Source: Halorussus vallis (GTDB taxonomy: Archaea > Halobacteriota > Halobacteria > Halobacteriales > Haladaptataceae). From it: a stretch of 64,000 bases of DNA. The first letter of the stretch is position 1; the number at the start of each line of letters is the position of its first letter. Under the pieces are notes generated by a model. The model searched no databases and was not told where the DNA came from. It saw only the letters and a program-made list of their open reading frames with translations. Below, piece by piece: positions 25,792 through 33,919 of the stretch. The stretch spans positions 186,001 through 250,000 of the forward strand of contig NZ_CP100001.1 in NCBI RefSeq assembly GCF_024138165.1. Reading direction: 5' to 3'. Both the position numbers and the translations under genes were made by a program.

Positions 25792-26037
25792 ATGGCCCGC
25801 GAAGTCACCCACACCGCGACCGGCCCGCTAAGGCTGGACGAGGAGGACCTGGACGACGAGAAGGGCGACGTCGCCGTCTGCCTCTGCGGCCTCGCCGACA
25901 GCTACCCCTTCTGCGACGGGTCCCACCGCGCCGCAGAGGACGAGAAGGAGGGCGTCCGCTACAAGTACGACAGCGACAGCGCCGACGGCGAACGCCGGGA
26001 GATAGCGGAGTTCATCTTCGCCGAGGAGTCGGAGTGA
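25792..26037 (+). CDS. CDGSH iron-sulfur domain protein
   Basis: An 81-residue protein with one CDGSH motif, C-x-C-x2-A-x3-P-x-C-D-G-S-H (CLCGLADSYPFCDGSH, about residues 30-45), which binds a 2Fe-2S cluster through three Cys and one His. The rest is highly acidic. It may transfer electrons or clusters. It starts about 65 bases after the OYE-family gene on the same strand. Confidence 0.9.
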   Translation: MAREVTHTATGPLRLDEEDLDDEKGDVAVCLCGLADSYPFCDGSHRAAEDEKEGVRYKYDSDSADGERREIAEFIFAEESE

Positions 26038-26074
26038 GGACCGGCGGTCGGGGAGAGAGGACGTTCCCGATTCG

Positions 26075-26848
26075 TCACTCCATCGCGTCGTCGTAGGCCC
26101 GCCGCGCGCGCTCGGCCCCTGCCGCGAGGTAGCCGGCGTCGACGCCGACGATCTGGAAGTCGTAGCCCCAGTCGGCCCAGCGTTCGATTTCGTCGGCGTC
26201 GGTCGCCAGCGTCCCGACCGGCGTGTCGGCCGCTCCTGTCGCGGCGAGCACGTCGTCGACCGCCTCGACGAAGGGGTCGGCGTCGAACTCGCCGAAGACG
26301 CCGAGCGACCCCGAGAGGTCGGCGGGCCCGACCAACAGCGCGTCGACGCCCTCGACCGCCGCGACGTCGGCGGCGTTTTCGACCGCCGTCTCGCTCTCGA
26401 CCTGAACGACGGTCACGAGGTCCTCGCCCGCACGCTCGACCGCTCGGTCGAGCGTGCGGCCGTAGCCGTTCGCGCGCGACCCGGCGATACCGCGGACGCC
26501 TTCGGGCGGATAGCGCACCGCTTCGACCGCCGCGCGCGCCTGTTCGGCGGTTTCGACCATCGGAACTAGGACACCGGAAACGCCGGTGTCCAGGACGCGC
26601 TTGATCCGAACCGGGTCGTTCCACGCGACCCGGGCCAGCGCCGCGGTCTCGCCCTCGGCGGCCTCGACCGCGCGGACGACGTTCGCGAGCGATTCGAGTC
26701 CGGTCGGCGCGTGTTCGGTGTCGGCGACCACGAAGTCCGAACCGGGGGCGACGCACTCGGCGACCGCCGGGTGGCCGACGGAGAGCCAGTGGCCCGCCAC
26801 CGGTTCGCCGGCGCGGAGTCGGCGCTTGAAATCGGAGTCGGTCGGCAT
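26075..26848 (-). CDS. HpcH/HpaI aldolase-citrate lyase family protein
   Basis: A 257-residue TIM-barrel class II aldolase. Diagnostic segments are GHWLSVGHPAVAE, FVVADTEHAPTG, VLVPMVETAEQA, VQVESETAVENA (Glu metal ligand) and LVGPADLSGSLG (Asp metal ligand). It cleaves 2-keto-3-deoxy-sugar acids or 4-hydroxy-2-oxo acids to pyruvate or related products. The ATG at 26848 fits the family N-terminus; the frame upstream runs into the next gene. No pathway partners are adjacent. Confidence 0.88.
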   Translation of the reverse strand: MPTDSDFKRRLRAGEPVAGHWLSVGHPAVAECVAPGSDFVVADTEHAPTGLESLANVVRAVEAAEGETAALARVAWNDPVRIKRVLDTGVSGVLVPMVETAEQARAAVEAVRYPPEGVRGIAGSRANGYGRTLDRAVERAGEDLVTVVQVESETAVENAADVAAVEGVDALLVGPADLSGSLGVFGEFDADPFVEAVDDVLAATGAADTPVGTLATDADEIERWADWGYDFQIVGVDAGYLAAGAERARRAYDDAME

Positions 26849-26925
26849 GCGGAAACCGTCGGGGTCCCGGGGCAAGTAGGTTTCCGAGGCGGCGAACCGC
26901 GAGAGAAGGAGCGACCACCCGACGC

Positions 26926-27204
26926 TCAGTCGCCCCGGACGCTGAGCACGATGAACGCGTAGCCGACCGTCGTGACGGCGTAGTTGACCGTCAGCAGCAG
27001 GCGACTCCGGGTGAAGTCGGTGAGGAACGCGCTGAACGTCGTGGCCACCGCGGCGGCGACGACGAACGAGAACCCGACCGACAGCAGCAGCATCGACCGC
27101 CGGTCGGTCTGGATGTACGCCCGGGCCGACAGCCCCACCAGCGCGAGGCCGACGACGACGAGCGAGATGCTGAGGATGACGTAGATCGCTTCCATCGGAT
27201 GCAT
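26926..27204 (-). CDS. Small three-helix membrane protein
   Basis: A 92-residue protein with three hydrophobic segments and a short basic loop (AYIQTDRRSMLLLSVG) after the first. It resembles the protein at 13311-13661 in length and layout, so the two seem to be paralogues, but here no HTH gene is adjacent. Function unknown. Confidence 0.65.
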   Translation of the reverse strand: MHPMEAIYVILSISLVVVGLALVGLSARAYIQTDRRSMLLLSVGFSFVVAAAVATTFSAFLTDFTRSRLLLTVNYAVTTVGYAFIVLSVRGD

Positions 27205-27322
27205 TCGCTACCGGGGCAATCACGTCGAGACGAGTTAAACCTATGGCTCGCGTTATCAGAAAGGAGAATCGGCGTGTTCGGCGGGGTCCTGCCGAGGGCT
27301 CGCGCGACCGTTTTCCGCGGCG

Positions 27323-30300
27323 TCAGCGAGCGAGCGCCTCGGCCAACTTCTCGACGGGATGGGTCGGCCGCTCGGCGTCCAACTGCGACCGGCAGGACGC
27401 GCCGGGCGCGACCACGGCGTCCGGGTCGGCGTCGGATATCTGTCCCCGGAGGATGTCGCCGATGGCCTGCGAGAGGTCGTAGTGCTCGGCGTGGTAGCCG
27501 AAACTCCCGGCCATCCCGCAACAGCCCGAATCGAGCGCGTCGACTTCGTAGCCCGCCCGCGAGAGGACGGCGGCGGCGTGGCCGTCGGTGCCTAGCGCCT
27601 TTGCGTTGCAGTGGCCGTGGTAGGCCAGGCGCTCTCCGGGCGCGTCGAAGTCGATGCGGTCGTCGAGGCGGTGGCGGTCGAAGAACTCGCAGACCCCGTA
27701 GGCGTTGGCCGCCAGCAGTTCGGCGTCGTCCGCGGCCCCGCCGTCGGTGGCCGCGGGTTCCGCGTCGGTGCCGGCGACCCCGTCTCCCGAGCGAGTCGGC
27801 GAGCGCACCGCGCTCGCCGACTCGCCGGTTCGGTTCGGGGGGCGACTCGGTTTCCGAAGCAAGTCAAGGTACTCGTCTTGGACCATCGCCGCGTCGGAGG
27901 GTTCGACGTAGACCACCGACCGGCCCTCCCGGACCTTCGGCGCGAACTGCGCGACGTTCGACGCGGCGCGCTCGCGGGCCAGGTCGAGGAAGCCCTCGGA
28001 GTAGGCGGGCCGACCGCTCGGGGCGGCGTCGGGCACTTCGACCCGGACGCCCGCCGCCTCCAGCACCTGGACGGCGGCGCGTCCCGCCGCCGGGTAGACG
28101 TAGTTCGTGTAGGTGTCGGGCACCAGCAGGACGCGTTCGGTCGCGTCTCGTTCGGCGATTCGCGGTCCACCGCGCGCCTCGAACCACGCGGCGAACGACC
28201 GGTCGGCGAACGTCGGCGGGTCGCGCTCGCAGGCGACACCCAGCGCCTTCTCGGCGAGCAGGCCCGCGCCGGGCAGGTCGGCGAGGCGGTTCGAGACGGG
28301 TGCGAGCGCGCTCCCGACCGCCGCGACGCGGTCGATGTTGGCGAACAGGCGCTCACGCAGGCCCGACCCCTCCCGCTCGTGGTAGCGGTGTTTGACCTCG
28401 GCCTTGAGTTTGGCGAGGTCGACCCCGGTCGGGCAGTCGCTCTGACAGCCCTTGCACCCGAGACAGAGGTCCAGCACCTCCTTCTGGAACCGCTCGGTGT
28501 ACATCTCTTCCTCGGGGAGTTCGCCGCTGATGGCCGCCCGGAGCATGTTCGCCCGGCCCCGGGTGGTCGCCATCTCCTCTTCCATCCCTCGATAGGACGG
28601 ACACATCACGTCCGAGTCGGTCTGCCGGCAGGTGCCACAGCCGTTGCAGAGTTCGACCAGGTGCGAGAAGCCGCCTTCCTCGGAGAAGTCCTGCTCGGTG
28701 GTCGGTTCGAGCGACGAGTAAGCGGGGCCGTACCGCAGGTGCTCGCGCATGTCGGCCCCGACGCCGCGGTTCGGGTCGGCGTCGGGGCCGGACGGCCCGA
28801 CGTCGTCGGGACCGTCCCGGAAGACGACCTTCCCGGGGTTCATCCGCCAGTCGGGGTCGAAGGCGGTCTTGAGTTCCTTGAAGGCGGCCCACAGCTCCGG
28901 GCCGTACATCTTGGGGTTGAACTGGGTGCGGGCGAGGCCGTCGCCGTGCTCGCCCGAGAAGGACCCGCGGTGGTCGAGGACCAGCGACGTCACGTCCTCG
29001 GCGATTGGCAGCATCTTCTCGACGCCCTCGCTCTCCTTGAGGTTCAACACCGGCCGGATGTGGAGGGTGCCGCTGCCGGCGTGGGCGAAGTACGCCGCCT
29101 CGGTGTCGTGGGCCTCCAGGACGCCCATGAACCCCTGGACGTACTCGGCCAGTTCCTCGGGCGGCACCGACGCGTCCTCGATGAAGGGGTAGGGCTTGGG
29201 GTCGCCCTCCATGCTCATCAGTAGCGGAATGGCCGCCTTCCGGAGCTTCCAGAGCTTCGCCTGTTCGGCGTCGTCGTAGGCCTCCAGCACGTCGAACGCT
29301 GCGCCCGCGTGGACGAAGTGGGCGCTCGCCTCCGCGATAGGCGCCTCCAGGTCGTCGTGGAGGTCCGAGTCGAACTCCAGCATCAGCGCCGCGGCCGCGT
29401 CGTCGGGAATCGGCTCGGCGTACTCGGCGTACTCCGCCGAGTCGCGGGCGAGGCGGAACACCTCCTCGTCCATGAGTTCGACCGCGCTCGGGTCGAACTC
29501 CAGGGCCTCGGGCACCGCCTCCATCGCGTCGACGAGGTCCGAGAAGCAGAAGAGCGCGAGCGCGGTTGCCTCCGGCGTCTCGACCAGCGAGAGCGTCGCC
29601 TCGGTGACGGTGCCGAGGGTCCCCTCGGCGCCGACGAACAGTTTGGCGAGGTTGACGCATTCGTTTCCGTTTGCGTTTTCGTAAACGCATTCGTGGAGGT
29701 TGTAGCCGCTGACCGACCGCTTGAGGTCGGGGTATCGGGCCTCGATCTCATCGGCGTTGTCCGCGACGAGGTCCCGGACGGTGCGGTAGAGTTCGGCTTC
29801 CCTCCCTCCCTCGGCGAGGATCTCCTCCCACTCCGGGCCGCCGACCTTGACCTCACGCGCGCGGACGCGAGTGCCGTCGGCCAGCACGGCCTCGCACTCC
29901 TCGACGTAGGCGTCGGTGATGCCGTACCGAACCGAGTGGGCGCCCGTCGAGTTGTTCCCGATGCCGCCGCCGACGGTGGCGCGGTTCGAGGAGGCGGGGT
30001 CGGGCGCGAACTTCAGGCCCCACTCTTCGAGCCGGGCGTCGAGGTGGTCCTGGACCACGCCGGGTTGGACCGTCGCGCGCTTCGCATCGGGGTCGACGTC
30101 CAGAATCGCGTCCATGTGCCGCGAGCAGTCGAGGACGACGCAGCCCGGCCCGACCGACTGGCCGGCCAGCGACGACCCGGCGCCGCGGGGGAGCACCGGC
30201 GCGTCGTGGGCGGCCGCGACGCGCATCGCGGCCGCCACGTCGTCGGCGTCGGTCGGGAAGACCACGCCCGCCGGGCGGGCCTGGTAGATGCTCCCGTCGG

Positions 30301-30478
30301 TGGCGTAGAGGACCTGGCTGTACTCGTCGAAGCGGACCGCGCCCTCGCAGGCCAACCGGAGGTCGGCCGCGAGGGCGGCGTGTTCGGGGTCGTCCGGCGC
30401 GTCGAGGTCGAGCGACGCCCGGTAGCTCTCGAAATCGGGGCGGTCGGCCGGCGGAGACGACATGGGTGAGGATGGCAC
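27323..30478 (-). CDS. FAD-linked D-lactate dehydrogenase-like oxidoreductase fused to Fe-S/CCG domains
   Basis: A 1051-residue enzyme joining a GlcD-type flavoprotein to a GlpC/LutA-type Fe-S protein. Residues 50-230 bind FAD (PRGAGSSLAGQS), 300-545 are the FAD-oxidase C domain (HAGSGTLHIRP, SGEHGDGLAR), 620-705 hold two 4Fe-4S motifs (CNGCGTC, CLGCKGCQSDCP), and about 770-1050 carry CCG-domain segments (YHGHCNAKALG, SGCCGMAGSFGYH). It should oxidise D-lactate or glycolate and pass electrons to the respiratory chain. Two oddities: a CG-hexad array encodes about residues 262-275 inside the FAD domain, and a low-complexity linker near residue 890 contains a 16-bp palindrome. The second Met, five codons in, is an equally good start. 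Confidence 0.9.
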   Translation of the reverse strand: MPSSPMSSPPADRPDFESYRASLDLDAPDDPEHAALAADLRLACEGAVRFDEYSQVLYATDGSIYQARPAGVVFPTDADDVAAAMRVAAAHDAPVLPRGAGSSLAGQSVGPGCVVLDCSRHMDAILDVDPDAKRATVQPGVVQDHLDARLEEWGLKFAPDPASSNRATVGGGIGNNSTGAHSVRYGITDAYVEECEAVLADGTRVRAREVKVGGPEWEEILAEGGREAELYRTVRDLVADNADEIEARYPDLKRSVSGYNLHECVYENANGNECVNLAKLFVGAEGTLGTVTEATLSLVETPEATALALFCFSDLVDAMEAVPEALEFDPSAVELMDEEVFRLARDSAEYAEYAEPIPDDAAAALMLEFDSDLHDDLEAPIAEASAHFVHAGAAFDVLEAYDDAEQAKLWKLRKAAIPLLMSMEGDPKPYPFIEDASVPPEELAEYVQGFMGVLEAHDTEAAYFAHAGSGTLHIRPVLNLKESEGVEKMLPIAEDVTSLVLDHRGSFSGEHGDGLARTQFNPKMYGPELWAAFKELKTAFDPDWRMNPGKVVFRDGPDDVGPSGPDADPNRGVGADMREHLRYGPAYSSLEPTTEQDFSEEGGFSHLVELCNGCGTCRQTDSDVMCPSYRGMEEEMATTRGRANMLRAAISGELPEEEMYTERFQKEVLDLCLGCKGCQSDCPTGVDLAKLKAEVKHRYHEREGSGLRERLFANIDRVAAVGSALAPVSNRLADLPGAGLLAEKALGVACERDPPTFADRSFAAWFEARGGPRIAERDATERVLLVPDTYTNYVYPAAGRAAVQVLEAAGVRVEVPDAAPSGRPAYSEGFLDLARERAASNVAQFAPKVREGRSVVYVEPSDAAMVQDEYLDLLRKPSRPPNRTGESASAVRSPTRSGDGVAGTDAEPAATDGGAADDAELLAANAYGVCEFFDRHRLDDRIDFDAPGERLAYHGHCNAKALGTDGHAAAVLSRAGYEVDALDSGCCGMAGSFGYHAEHYDLSQAIGDILRGQISDADPDAVVAPGASCRSQLDAERPTHPVEKLAEALAR
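27791..27825. repeat. Perfect inverted repeat in the D-lactate dehydrogenase linker (16-bp arms, ACC loop)
   Basis: The arms 27791-27806 and 27810-27825 are exactly complementary. The outer half GCGAGTCGG is shared with the palindrome at 43244-43278, which has the same ACC loop and lies in a linker of the related Lut protein. Confidence 0.75.
29656..29693. repeat. CG-hexad array inside a coding sequence
   Basis: CG falls at 29656, 29662, 29668, 29674, 29680, 29686 and 29692. Spacers are CATT, TTTC, TTTG, TTTT, TAAA and CATT, as in the intergenic arrays. It is translated in frame as part of HECVYENANGNECVN within the FAD domain of the D-lactate dehydrogenase, where relatives normally have a shorter loop between SGYNL and the FNLARL-type strand. 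Confidence 0.85.
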
Positions 30479-30540
30479 GCACAGAGGCTTTAATTTCGGG
30501 GTCGGTGGAGGGTGACTTCGGAGTCGGAAAAGGGCAATTA

Positions 30541-30568
30541 CGGTCGGCGTCGGCGTCGACGCCGACCG
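30541..30568. repeat. Inverted repeat (11-bp arms, 6-nt loop)
   Basis: The arms 30541-30551 and 30558-30568 are complementary. The element lies 60-90 bases upstream of the D-lactate dehydrogenase start, so it may be an operator rather than a terminator. Nothing else but the hexad array at 30745 was seen in the 415-bp gap to the next gene. Confidence 0.4.
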
Positions 30569-30744
30569 CGGGCGACCTCCGCTCCGCGCGACCGCTGACC
30601 GTGGTCGCGGCGGGCCGCCGAGGAAATCGTCGAGTCTCAGAAATCACGCACTCACGGACGTTTATCGGCGAGTTCGTCGCGCTAGTGGCGCTTTTCGCCC
30701 GCGGTCGACGTCCGCCGAGGAGGCGAACGGGTCGCTTCCCCGAA

Positions 30745-30788
30745 CGTACGCGTTTCCGTAAACGTGCTCGCAAACGCAAGCGTAAACG
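30745..30788. repeat. CG-hexad array (8 hexads)
   Basis: CG at 30745, 30751, 30757, 30763, 30769, 30775, 30781 and 30787 with spacers TACG, TTTC, TAAA, TGCT, CAAA, CAAG and TAAA. It lies about 105 bases upstream of the MCM-like gene. The Arg/Lys-rich ORFs predicted across it are by-products of the 6-bp repeat. Confidence 0.87.
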
Positions 30789-30893
30789 GCGTGGAAACCG
30801 CGACACTGCGTCGCCTCGCTAGGAGTACACTAAAGCACCCGGGGCGGCGACAGGAGGCTCGTAACAAAGACGGACCGCCGAGACTGGCCGTGC

Positions 30894-31628
30894 ATGACCG
30901 TCCGTCCGAGCGACCTGACCGAAAAGTGGTACGAGTACGTGTACCGCGAGCGGGCAGAGCGCGTGCGACGATTCGTCGAAACCTACCCCGACGAGCGCTC
31001 GCTATCGGTCAGTTACGACCGGTTCGGCCACGACTACCAGTTCTCCCGACCGCTGCTGTCGAATCCCGACGAGGTGTTCCGAGCGGGCAGGGCGGCCCTC
31101 GGGCGCTTCCTTCAGGGTTCAGACGACGGAGGCCTCGACGCGGTCTACCTCCGCGTGAACGACCTGCCCGAGCGTAGCGAGGTGTCGCTCGCCGACCTCC
31201 GGGCCGAACACCTGAACGAACTCCACACCGCGCGCTGTCGGGTCACCGGCGTCGACGAGGTCCGGCCGAAGGTCGTCGTCGCGGCGTTCCGGTGCGCCAA
31301 GTGCGAGCAGGTGACCAGGCGCGTCCCCCAGCAGGGCCGGTCGTTCCGCGAGCACGCCAAGTGTCCTCGGTGCAGTTCGGTCGGCTACCTCTCGTTCGCC
31401 CCCGAGGAGAGCGAGTACGTCGACGCTCAGACGGTCGAACTCCGGGACTTGCGGGCCGAGACGAGCGACGACCGCATCGTCGCCTTCCTCGAACACGACC
31501 TCGCGGGGACGGTCCAATCGGACGACGAGGTGCGGACGGTCGTCATCCCGCGCGCGAAGCGAACCGGCGACTCGACGGTCACCGAGCGCTGGGTCGAAAC
31601 CGTGAGTATGGAGCACTTAACTCCCTGA
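30894..31628 (+). CDS. Stand-alone MCM N-terminal-like (OB-fold, zinc-binding) protein
   Basis: A 244-residue protein resembling only the N-terminal half of the replicative helicase MCM. It has the helical bundle (residues 1-75), the strand VYLRVNDLP, the block SLADLRAEHLNELHTARCRVTGVDEVRPKV typical of the MCM OB-fold entry, and a zinc site C134-x2-C137 and C157-x2-C160. The AAA+ ATPase domain is absent, and the gene ends normally with ordinary codon use. It probably binds single-stranded DNA or modulates MCM or plasmid-type replication (inference). Confidence 0.72.
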   Translation: MTVRPSDLTEKWYEYVYRERAERVRRFVETYPDERSLSVSYDRFGHDYQFSRPLLSNPDEVFRAGRAALGRFLQGSDDGGLDAVYLRVNDLPERSEVSLADLRAEHLNELHTARCRVTGVDEVRPKVVVAAFRCAKCEQVTRRVPQQGRSFREHAKCPRCSSVGYLSFAPEESEYVDAQTVELRDLRAETSDDRIVAFLEHDLAGTVQSDDEVRTVVIPRAKRTGDSTVTERWVETVSMEHLTP

Positions 31629-31739
31629 ACCGACCGACAGCGGGCGGTTTCCACCTCGCCGGTCGCTGATACGTACTCGGCGTGTGAGCGGCCATCATGC
31701 TTTTGTCTATCGGATGACTTTGTTATTCCAGGGGAAACG

Positions 31740-32036
31740 ATGTACGACTTGACTGGTTTCCAGCGCGACCTGCTGTACGTCATCGCGGGGTTGGACGAAC
31801 CGCACGGACTCGCCATCAAAGACGAACTGGAATCGTACTACGAGAAAGAAATCCACCACGGCCGTCTGTATCCGAACCTCGACACACTCGTCGACAAGGG
31901 GTTCGTCGAGAAGGGCCAGCGCGACCGCCGGACCAACTACTACACGCTGACCCGGCGAGGCACGCGCGAAATCGAGGCCCGCCGCGAGTGGGAGGCACAG
32001 TACGTCGACCACGAGTCCGAGCAACTCACCGCGTGA
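31740..32036 (+). CDS. PadR-family transcriptional regulator
   Basis: A 98-residue winged-helix protein consisting of just the PadR domain: FQRDLLYVIAG, DEPHGLAIKDELESYY, GRLYPNLDTLVDKGFVEKG and the Tyr/Thr-rich wing TNYYTLTRRG. It has the short C-terminal helix of small haloarchaeal PadRs. Likely a repressor; no target is evident. The region upstream (31700-31735) is AT-rich and promoter-like. Confidence 0.88.
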   Translation: MYDLTGFQRDLLYVIAGLDEPHGLAIKDELESYYEKEIHHGRLYPNLDTLVDKGFVEKGQRDRRTNYYTLTRRGTREIEARREWEAQYVDHESEQLTA

Positions 32037-32043
32037 CGTCGAC

Positions 32044-32718
32044 TCAGGGGTGGGACGAGGAGAGCGCCGCGCCGACCACGGCCGCGTCGAGCGACTGCGC
32101 CCAACGATAGACTGGACTCTGAGCGGCGAGGACGTACTCGTCGCCGTCCTCTTCTAACACTGAGAGTTCGACCAGCCGTTCGACGTGGACCCACACCGCC
32201 TTCCGGGAGACGCCGGTCATCCGGTGGAAGTCCTCCTGGGTGAACGTCCGGCCGGCGTCGGCGGTTATTAGCGCGTCGAGCAACAGTCGCACGGATTCTA
32301 AGCGGGCGAGGTAGTGCAGTCCGGTTTCGTCGTCGGGCGCGCCGGTCGCCTCGACGGCGGCCCCGAGTTCGTTCGCGGCGTGGCGGACGCCGCTGTACTC
32401 GTTGACGCGGTACGCGCCCTCGTCGGCGACGAGCACGCCGAGCGCGATGAGCGTGTCGGCGGCGTCCTCGACCGCGTCGGCGTCGAGGTCGGCCATCGAC
32501 GCGAGGTTCTCGGTGCCGTAGCGCGCACCGGCGTCGGCGTCGCGGAGCGCGTCCACGAGCGCGCGAGTCGGGCCTTCACTGGCCAGCAGGAGCCAGCCGC
32601 TGGGGTAGGAGAGCCGCGCTTCCTTGATGCCGCTCTCGTCGGCGAGTTCGAGCATCTCGGACTCGGACTCGGCCGTCCGGAGTTGGAAGTCGTCGGTCTC
32701 GGTCGTCGGAACGGTCAT
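32044..32718 (-). CDS. Winged-helix regulator-like protein
   Basis: A 224-residue acidic cytosolic protein. The C-terminal 75 residues contain a wHTH (RTFTQEDFHRMTGVSRKAVWVHVERLVELSVLE), and an earlier HTH-like unit appears around residues 60-105. The N-terminal part (GWLLLASEGPTRALVDAL) may be a sensor. The ATG at 32718 is chosen because a promoter-like AGCTTTTTGTTCCA lies 20 bases upstream. It is convergent with the PadR gene, 7 bases apart. Confidence 0.68.
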   Translation of the reverse strand: MTVPTTETDDFQLRTAESESEMLELADESGIKEARLSYPSGWLLLASEGPTRALVDALRDADAGARYGTENLASMADLDADAVEDAADTLIALGVLVADEGAYRVNEYSGVRHAANELGAAVEATGAPDDETGLHYLARLESVRLLLDALITADAGRTFTQEDFHRMTGVSRKAVWVHVERLVELSVLEEDGDEYVLAAQSPVYRWAQSLDAAVVGAALSSSHP

Positions 32719-32738
32719 TACGGTGGGGATTTCGGGGA

Positions 32739-32752
32739 TGGAACAAAAAGCT
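32739..32752 (-). promoter_or_regulatory. 14-bp promoter motif shared with 34559-34572
   Basis: On the minus strand AGCTTTTTGTTCCA lies 20 bases before the ATG at 32718. The identical 14 bases lie 21 bases before the ATG at 34537. The T-run falls at about -29, the TATA position of a leaderless haloarchaeal promoter. Confidence 0.5.
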
Positions 32753-32833
32753 ACCGTGCGGGCGGGGCGAGCGCGTTGGAGAAGAGCGGCGCGGCGAACC
32801 GCCGCGGGTGTGACACGAATCCGACCCGAATCC

Positions 32834-32873
32834 ACGGCGAGTCCGACGCGACTCGTCGCGTCGGACTCGCCGT
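32834..32873 (-). terminator. Long perfect hairpin (18-bp arms, CTCG loop)
   Basis: The arms 32834-32851 and 32856-32873 are exactly complementary. The hairpin is 7 bases past the stop of the gene at 32881-33270 and upstream of the 32044-32718 gene, so it may end the first transcript. It has no T-tract. Confidence 0.55.
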
Positions 32874-32880
32874 ACCGCGG

Positions 32881-33270
32881 TCAGTCGGGGGTGGTCGTCT
32901 CGCAGTCGACGTTCCACGCGCAGTCGCTCGCATCGCAGATGCGCCGGTACATCCCCCGGAGCGCGGCCGACGCCGTCTCCGGGAGGACGTGGAACTCGAC
33001 GTTCCCGTAGCGGACGACGATCCGGAAGACGGTCCGGCGGCGCTCGTCGTGGACGAGGTAGACCGGCGCGGGGAGGTCGAACCAGTCGCCGTAGGTGTAG
33101 CCGTCACCGTCGAGGATGCGCTCGACGAGCGCCGCCAGTTCCCCGTCGGACGACGCCGGGTCCGGCACGAGGCGGAAGACGGTGCCGCCCTCGTACTCCA
33201 CGCCGCTGTCTCGGGGGTAGGTGCGCTCGGGTCGACGCGGGATGTCGAAGGTCGGCGCGCGGTCGGTCAT
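32881..33270 (-). CDS. Conserved hypothetical acidic protein
   Basis: A 129-residue soluble protein without a recognised domain, with many aromatic residues (YTYGDWFDLPAPVYLVHDE) and four Cys/His near the C-terminus (RRICDASDCAWNVDC) that could bind a metal. The ATG at 33270 is preferred over one 9 codons upstream. Its promoter should lie in 33271-33318. Confidence 0.6.
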   Translation of the reverse strand: MTDRAPTFDIPRRPERTYPRDSGVEYEGGTVFRLVPDPASSDGELAALVERILDGDGYTYGDWFDLPAPVYLVHDERRRTVFRIVVRYGNVEFHVLPETASAALRGMYRRICDASDCAWNVDCETTTPD

Positions 33271-33318
33271 GCGGAACGCTCGCAGGTACGGCGTCATTAC
33301 TTATCAATCTCTACCTCC

Positions 33319-33486
33319 TCAGAACGCCAATGAAGCGAGCAAGGCAAGAAACGTTAGCGTGTAGAGTCCACGGACGCCCGAACCGACGAGTAATAGCGAC
33401 CTGACCACCAGCGCGTTCGCTCGCGTCCGGTCGTCCGCATCCTCGGCGTCGTCGGCGCGTCGCCGGGAAGTGGCCGGGGTCTGCAT
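33319..33486 (-). CDS. 55-residue single-pass membrane protein
   Basis: This short ORF has an ATG at 33486 and TGA at 33319. It encodes a charged N-terminal half (RADDAEDADDRTRANALVV) and a hydrophobic C-terminal segment (LYTLTFLALLASLAF). The acidic-then-hydrophobic pattern is typical of small haloarchaeal membrane proteins. No family is recognised. Confidence 0.42.
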   Translation of the reverse strand: MQTPATSRRRADDAEDADDRTRANALVVRSLLLVGSGVRGLYTLTFLALLASLAF

Positions 33487-33541
33487 CGTCGTCACGGCGA
33501 GTCCGAGCGGTGATAGAGGTTTTCATTCGACGGCAGAAATG

Positions 33542-33585
33542 CGCTAACGTTTCCGCAAACGTATCCGTAAACGATTCCGCAGACG
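33542..33585. repeat. CG-hexad array (8 hexads)
   Basis: CG at 33542, 33548, 33554, 33560, 33566, 33572, 33578 and 33584, with spacers CTAA, TTTC, CAAA, TATC, TAAA, ATTC and CAGA. Forward (TTTN) and reverse (NAAA) hexads alternate. It is followed by about 100 bp of purine-rich DNA. Confidence 0.87.
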
Positions 33586-33783
33586 GATTCCGAAGCGTTG
33601 CGAGGAGTTCGGAAACGACGAGAGACGAAAGCGAAGCGCGAGGAGAGACAGGTCAGGAGGGAGAACGACGAGTCGAGCGACGCGAGATGCGTGTAGGGTG
33701 AGGGGATCGGCGAAGGTGAGAAGAGACGACGACAGTAACAGTCGCTGGAACGACCAGCGTGAGCGCTCTAGGGACGGGACTCG

Positions 33784-33809
33784 CGCTATCGAAACCGACG
33801 CCGCAAACG
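33784..33809. repeat. Degenerate CG-hexad array
   Basis: CG at 33784, 33790, 33796, 33802 and 33808; a further pair at 33813 and 33819 keeps the period after a 5-bp step. Only some spacers are of the AAA type, so this is a weaker member. Confidence 0.5.
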
Positions 33810-33919
33810 CCTCGCTATCGGAGTGGCTTCGAAAGAAAGTACCTCGTGTACCCCTACCCGAGGTATTTTGGGCGTCACACCCATCATATAAATGCTTTCT
33901 GTTTAGGAGCGGGCGACCG

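Larger units (their letters stand above)
33487..33919. other. Gene-free region with CG-hexad arrays
   Basis: Contains the arrays at 33542-33585 and 33784-33809 and an AT-rich tract with ATATAAAT near 33886-33895. No credible coding sequence; the Arg-rich frames are products of the repeats. Confidence 0.6.

Noticed and set aside
30466-30822. A 118-residue plus-strand ORF ending in an Arg/Lys-rich tail
   Set aside because: The basic tail is just the translation of the CG-hexad array at 30745-30788, and the rest lacks coding character.
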